Positions 60,085 to 64,000 of a stretch of 64,000 nt of DNA are shown in pieces. Numbering within the stretch: the stretch's first letter is position 1; each line of letters starts with the position of its first letter. The DNA is from Streptomyces cellulosae (lineage in GTDB: Bacteria; Actinomycetota; Actinomycetes; Streptomycetales; Streptomycetaceae). Position numbers and translations under genes: made by a program. Location of the stretch: NCBI GenBank assembly GCA_014655195.1, contig BNBH01000022.1, positions 71,035 to 135,034 of the forward strand. Direction: 5' to 3'. Under the pieces are notes generated by a model. That model was not told the DNA's origin. It worked only from the letters and a program-made list of their open reading frames with translations, and did not search any database.

Positions 60085-62034
60085 ATGTCCGCAGTACCCG
60101 AGACACCCGCGGCCCCGTCCCGGCCGACCGTCACCGAACGTGAGGCCCGGCAGGTCGCCGAGGCGGCGAGGGAGCAGGACTGGCGCAAGCCCAGCTTCGC
60201 CAAGGAACTGTTCCTCGGACGCTTCCGGCTCGACCTCATCCACCCCCACCCGCTCCCCGCCGACGAGGACGTCCGCCGCGGCGAGGAGTTCCTGGCCGGG
60301 CTGCGCGACTTCTGCGAGACGAAGGTCGACGGCGCCCTGATCGAACGCGAGGCGCGCATCCCCGACGAGGTGATCAACGGGCTCAAGGAGCTCGGCGCCC
60401 TCGGCATGAAGATCGACACCAAGTACGGCGGCCTCGGCCTCACCCAGGTGTACTACAACAAGGCCCTCGCCCTGGTCGGCTCCGCCAGCCCCGCCATCGG
60501 CGCGCTGCTCTCCGCGCACCAGTCGATCGGCGTGCCCCAGCCGCTGAAGATCTTCGGCACGCGGGAGCAGAAGGAGACGTTCCTGCCGCGTTGCGCCCGC
60601 ACCGACATCTCCGCCTTCCTGCTCACCGAGCCCGACGTCGGCTCCGACCCGGCCCGCCTCGCCACCACGGCGGTACCGGAGGGCGACGAGTACGTGCTGG
60701 ACGGCGTGAAGCTGTGGACCACCAACGGCGTGGTCGCCGACCTGCTCGTCGTCATGGCCCGCGTCCCGAAGTCCGAGGGCCACCGGGGAGGCATCACCGC
60801 GTTCGTCGTGGAGGCGGACTCCGAGGGCGTCACCGTGGAGAACCGCAACGCCTTCATGGGCCTGCGCGGCCTGGAGAACGGCGTCACCCGCTTCCACCGC
60901 GTGCGCGTCCCCGCCTCGCACCGCATCGGGGAGGAGGGCCAGGGCCTGAAGATCGCCCTGACCACCCTCAACACCGGACGGCTCTCGCTGCCCGCGATGT
61001 GCGTCGGCGCCGGCAAGTGGTGCCTGAAGATCGCCCGCGAGTGGTCCGCCGAGCGCGAGCAGTGGGGCAAGCCCGTCGCGCTGCACGAGGCCGTCGGCTC
61101 CAAGATCGCGTTCATCGCGGCGACCACCTTCGCCCTGGAGGCCGTGGTCGACCTCTCCTCGCAGATGGCCGACGAGGACCGCAACGACATCCGCATCGAG
61201 GCCGCCCTCGCCAAGCTCTACGGCTCCGAGACGGCCTGGCTGATGGCCGACGAACTGGTCCAGATCCGCGGCGGCCGCGGCTTCGAGACCGCCGACTCGC
61301 TCCGCGCCCGCGGCGAACGCGCCGTCCCCGCCGAGCAGATGCTGCGTGACCTGCGCATCAACCGCATCTTCGAGGGCTCCACCGAGATCATGCACCTGCT
61401 GATCGCGCGCGAGGCCGTCGACGCCCACCTGTCCGTCGCGGGCGACCTCATCGATCCGGACAAGACCCTCGGCGACAAGGCACGGGCGGGCGCGAGCGCC
61501 GGCGCCTTCTACGCCAGGTGGCTGCCGAAGCTGGTCGCGGGACCCGGCCAGCTCCCGGGCACGTACGGCGAGTTCAAGCACGGCATCGACCTGTCCCCGC
61601 ACCTGCGCTACGTCGAGCGCACCTCCCGCAAGCTGGCCCGCTCCACCTTCTACGCCATGTCCCGCTGGCAGGGGCGGATGGAGACCAAGCAGGGCTTCCT
61701 CGGCCGGATCGTCGACATCGGCGCCGAACTGTTCGCGATGAGCGCCGCCTGCGTCCGCGCGGAACTGCTGCGCGGCCGGGGCGACCACGGCCTGGAGGCC
61801 TACCAGCTCGCCGACGCCTTCTGCCGCCAGGCGCGACTGCGCGTCGAGGAGCTGTTCGGCCGGCTCTGGAGCAACACCGACGACCTCGACCGCAAGGTCG
61901 TGAAGAACGTCCTCGGCGGCTCCTACACGTGGCTGGAGGAAGGCGTCATCGACCCCTCCGACGACGGCCCCTGGATCGCCGACGCCACCCCGGGCGAGAG
62001 CACCCGGGAGAACGTCCGCCGCCCGATCCGCTGA
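60085..62034 (+). CDS. Acyl-CoA dehydrogenase, large (VLCAD-like)
   Basis: 649 residues from ATG 60085, with GAGGTG six bases upstream; a GTG at 60076 is possible. ACAD core: EPDVGSDPARLATTAV, DGVKLWTTNGVVADLLVVMARV, ENGVTRFHRVRVP, NTGRLSLPAMCVGAGKWCLKIAREWSAEREQWGKPVALHEAVGSKIAFIAATTFALEAVVDL, ALAKLYGSETAW and the FAD/substrate region INRIFEGSTEIMHLLIAREAVDAHL. A C-terminal extension of about 180 residues is the feature of very-long-chain-type enzymes. First step of fatty-acid beta-oxidation. Whether the nearby LacI operator influences it is unknown. Confidence 0.9.
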   Translation: MSAVPETPAAPSRPTVTEREARQVAEAAREQDWRKPSFAKELFLGRFRLDLIHPHPLPADEDVRRGEEFLAGLRDFCETKVDGALIEREARIPDEVINGLKELGALGMKIDTKYGGLGLTQVYYNKALALVGSASPAIGALLSAHQSIGVPQPLKIFGTREQKETFLPRCARTDISAFLLTEPDVGSDPARLATTAVPEGDEYVLDGVKLWTTNGVVADLLVVMARVPKSEGHRGGITAFVVEADSEGVTVENRNAFMGLRGLENGVTRFHRVRVPASHRIGEEGQGLKIALTTLNTGRLSLPAMCVGAGKWCLKIAREWSAEREQWGKPVALHEAVGSKIAFIAATTFALEAVVDLSSQMADEDRNDIRIEAALAKLYGSETAWLMADELVQIRGGRGFETADSLRARGERAVPAEQMLRDLRINRIFEGSTEIMHLLIAREAVDAHLSVAGDLIDPDKTLGDKARAGASAGAFYARWLPKLVAGPGQLPGTYGEFKHGIDLSPHLRYVERTSRKLARSTFYAMSRWQGRMETKQGFLGRIVDIGAELFAMSAACVRAELLRGRGDHGLEAYQLADAFCRQARLRVEELFGRLWSNTDDLDRKVVKNVLGGSYTWLEEGVIDPSDDGPWIADATPGESTRENVRRPIR

Positions 62035-62146
62035 GCGCCCCGGGGAGGGGCCGGCCACGGCGCGCGTCCCCTCCCTCCGCTCCCCGCGCACGGCGGACAC
62101 GCCCCCGGGGTACCGGGGCGGGGGCCCGACGGCCGCCGCGACCGGA

Positions 62147-62162
62147 CACAATGGGGGCCATG
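62147..62162 (+). promoter_or_regulatory. -10 box and leaderless start of dxr
   Basis: CACAAT (62147-62152) lies seven bases before ATG 62160; there is no Shine-Dalgarno apart from the GGGGG within that gap. Confidence 0.35.
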
Positions 62163-63422
62163 ACCGACGCTCCAGCCCCCCTCGCCGACCCGCACCTGGT
62201 GTACGACCCCGTCGCGGGAGACGGCCCGAAGGACGTGGTGATCCTCGGCTCCACCGGGTCGATCGGCACCCAGGCCATCGACCTCGTGCTGCGCAACCCC
62301 GACCGCTTCCGGGTCACCGCCCTGTCCGCCCACGGCGGCCGGGTCGCCCTCCTCGCCGAGCAGGCGCACCGCCTGCGGGTGCGCACGGTCGCCGTCGCCC
62401 GCGAGGACGTCGTGCCGGAGCTGCGCGAGGCGCTGTCCGCGCGGTACGGCGCGGGGGAGCCGCTGCCGGAGATCCTCGCCGGGCCCGACGCGGCCACGCG
62501 GGTCGCCGCCTCCGACTGCCACACCGTCCTGAACGGCATCACCGGCTCCATCGGGCTCGCCCCGACCCTCGCCGCCCTGGAGGCGGGCCGCACCCTCGCC
62601 CTCGCCAACAAGGAGTCGCTCATCGTGGGCGGCCCGCTGGTGAAGGCGCTGGCCAAGCCCGGTCAGATCATCCCCGTCGACTCCGAGCACGCGGCGCTGT
62701 TCCAGGCGCTGGCCGCCGGCACCCGCGCCGACGTCCGCAAACTGGTCGTCACCGCCTCCGGCGGGCCCTTCCGCGGCCGCACCCGGCAGGAGCTGGCGGC
62801 GGTCACCGTCGAGGACGCCCTCGCCCACCCCACCTGGGCCATGGGCCCGGTCATCACGATCAACTCCGCGACCCTCGTCAACAAGGGCCTGGAAGTCATC
62901 GAGGCGCACCTCCTCTACGACATTCCCTTCGACCGCATTGAGGTGGTCGTGCATCCCCAGTCGTATGTCCACTCGATGGTTGAGTTCACGGACGGATCGA
63001 CACTGGCCCAGGCGACGCCCCCCGACATGCGGGGGCCGATCGCCATCGGCCTCGGCTGGCCCGAACGGGTCCCCGACGCGGCCCCGGTCTTCGACTGGAG
63101 CAAGGCCTCCACCTGGGAGTTCTTCCCCCTCGACAACGAGGCCTTCCCCTCGGTGAACCTCGCCCGGCACGTCGGCGAACTCGCGGGGACCGCCCCCGCG
63201 GTGTTCAATGCCGCGAACGAGGAGTGCGTCGAGGCCTTCCGCACCGGTGCGCTGCCGTTCCTCGGCATCATCGACACGGTCACCCGGGTGGTCGAGGAAC
63301 ACGGAACGCCCGCCGCGGGAACCTCACTGACCGTGCCGGACGTCCTCGAAGCGGAGACCTGGGCCCGAGCGCGGGCCCGCGAACTGACAGCCCGGACGGC
63401 GAGCGCGGAGGCGCGTGCATGA
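62160..63422 (+). CDS. dxr: 1-deoxy-D-xylulose 5-phosphate reductoisomerase
   Basis: 420 residues; NADPH-dependent conversion of DXP to MEP, the committed step of the non-mevalonate isoprenoid pathway. NADPH motif VVILGSTGSIGTQAID; metal- and substrate-binding ALANKESLIVGG, PVDSEHAALFQAL, TASGGPFRG, ITINSATLVNKGLEVIEAHLLY, VVVHPQSYVHSMVEF and NAANEECVEAF. The N-terminus has about 24 extra residues compared with E. coli. Stop overlaps the start of the next gene (ATGA), an arrangement shared with other actinobacteria. Confidence 0.97.
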   Translation: MTDAPAPLADPHLVYDPVAGDGPKDVVILGSTGSIGTQAIDLVLRNPDRFRVTALSAHGGRVALLAEQAHRLRVRTVAVAREDVVPELREALSARYGAGEPLPEILAGPDAATRVAASDCHTVLNGITGSIGLAPTLAALEAGRTLALANKESLIVGGPLVKALAKPGQIIPVDSEHAALFQALAAGTRADVRKLVVTASGGPFRGRTRQELAAVTVEDALAHPTWAMGPVITINSATLVNKGLEVIEAHLLYDIPFDRIEVVVHPQSYVHSMVEFTDGSTLAQATPPDMRGPIAIGLGWPERVPDAAPVFDWSKASTWEFFPLDNEAFPSVNLARHVGELAGTAPAVFNAANEECVEAFRTGALPFLGIIDTVTRVVEEHGTPAAGTSLTVPDVLEAETWARARARELTARTASAEARA

Positions 63423-64000
63423 CGACCCTGATGTTCATCCTCGGCATAGTCGTCTTCGCGGCCGGCCTGCTGTTCTCCATCGCCTGGCACGAACTGGGGC
63501 ACCTGTCCACGGCCAAGATGTTCGGCATCCGCGTGCCGCAGTACATGGTCGGCTTCGGCCCGACCATCTGGTCACGGCACAAGGGCGAGACCGAGTACGG
63601 CGTCAAGGCGATCCCGTTCGGCGGCTACATCCGCATGATCGGCATGTTCCCGCCGGGCCCCGACGGCAAGCTGGAGGCCCGCTCCACCTCTCCGTGGCGC
63701 GGCATGATCGAGGACGCCCGCTCCGCCGCCTTCGAGGAGTTGCGGCCCGGCGACGAGAAGCGCCTGTTCTACACGCGCAAGCCGTGGAAGCGGGTCGTCG
63801 TCATGTTCGCCGGCCCGTTCATGAACCTGATCCTCGCGGTCGTGCTGTTCCTCATCGTGCTGATGGGCTTCGGCATCCAGCAGCAGACCACCACCGTCAG
63901 CTCCGTCTCCCAGTGCGTGATCTCCCAGAGCGAGAAGCGCGACGACTGCCGGAAGTCCGACCCGCAGTCGCCGGCCGCCGCGGCCGGCATGAAGGCCAAG
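63419..64000 (+). CDS. RseP/Rip1-type site-2 intramembrane metalloprotease (3' end outside window)
   Basis: At least 194 residues, running off the right edge. The zinc motif HELGH is in SIAWHELGHLSTAKMFGIRVPQYMVGFGP in the first membrane segment; PFGGYIRMIGMFPP and MFAGPFMNLILAVVLFLIVLMGFG follow, as expected before a PDZ domain. Such proteases cut anti-sigma factors or other membrane proteins. Coupled to dxr through an ATGA overlap. The catalytic Asp in the distal LDGG-type motif lies beyond the window and cannot be checked. Confidence 0.92.
   Translation, partial: MTTLMFILGIVVFAAGLLFSIAWHELGHLSTAKMFGIRVPQYMVGFGPTIWSRHKGETEYGVKAIPFGGYIRMIGMFPPGPDGKLEARSTSPWRGMIEDARSAAFEELRPGDEKRLFYTRKPWKRVVVMFAGPFMNLILAVVLFLIVLMGFGIQQQTTTVSSVSQCVISQSEKRDDCRKSDPQSPAAAAGMKAK

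Overview
The window is a piece of a high-GC actinobacterial chromosome, almost certainly Streptomyces. Reasons: GC-rich third codon positions throughout, GTG/TTG starts, several apparently leaderless mRNAs with a -10 box 6-7 bases before the start codon, the sporulation sigma factor WhiG, a LAETG sortase substrate, a chitinase with a DasR-type operator, and the gene order dprA-whiG-TetR-M23 peptidase-rpsB-tsf-pyrH-frr-cdsA that I know from this genus. I saw no rRNA, tRNA, CRISPR array, insertion sequence or phage gene.

Layout. 0-11.7 kb is the conserved core: DNA processing (dprA), sporulation control (whiG), translation (rpsB, tsf, frr, rlmN), UMP kinase (pyrH) and phospholipid synthesis (cdsA), plus a pentapeptide-repeat protein. 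11.7-15.7 kb is a TPP-riboswitch-controlled thiamine ABC importer (thiB-thiP-thiQ). 15.7-20.2 kb holds a mycothiol-dependent-type enzyme, a wall-anchored LAETG protein, a VOC protein and an unusual ABC pair. 20.4-46.7 kb is dominated by polyamine/GABA metabolism: aminotransferase, Lrp-type regulator, two aminobutyraldehyde-type dehydrogenases, potDABC importer, PuuB-like oxidase, gabT, a PucR-type regulator and a third aldehyde dehydrogenase. Interspersed are small membrane proteins, a phosphodiesterase, a deaminase that may belong to the futalosine (menaquinone) pathway, a NADAR protein, a secreted GH18 chitinase, a PAP2 phosphatase and a coupling-protein-like ATPase.

46.7-59.9 kb is a self-contained glycan-utilisation locus: GH3 on the minus strand diverging from a solute-binding protein, two permeases, GH42, GH95 and a secreted GH12, closed by a convergent LacI-type regulator. 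Copies of one 14-bp operator (TCGAAGCGCTTCGA) sit at the GH3 promoter, at the transporter promoter and twice upstream of the regulator. The enzyme set (GH12 endoglucanase/xyloglucanase, GH95 fucosidase/galactosidase, GH42 beta-galactosidase, GH3 beta-glycosidase) fits a branched beta-glucan such as galactosylated or fucosylated xyloglucan; this substrate is my inference. It is the best candidate here for an undescribed system.

60-64 kb returns to the core: a large acyl-CoA dehydrogenase, dxr (MEP isoprenoid pathway) and the start of an RseP/Rip1-type site-2 protease. In many actinobacteria rlmN and dxr lie close together; here about 50 kb of metabolic genes separates them. Two GC-rich tandem repeat arrays (about 118 bp and 72 bp periods) sharing an inverted core lie at 28.0 kb and 44.9 kb.
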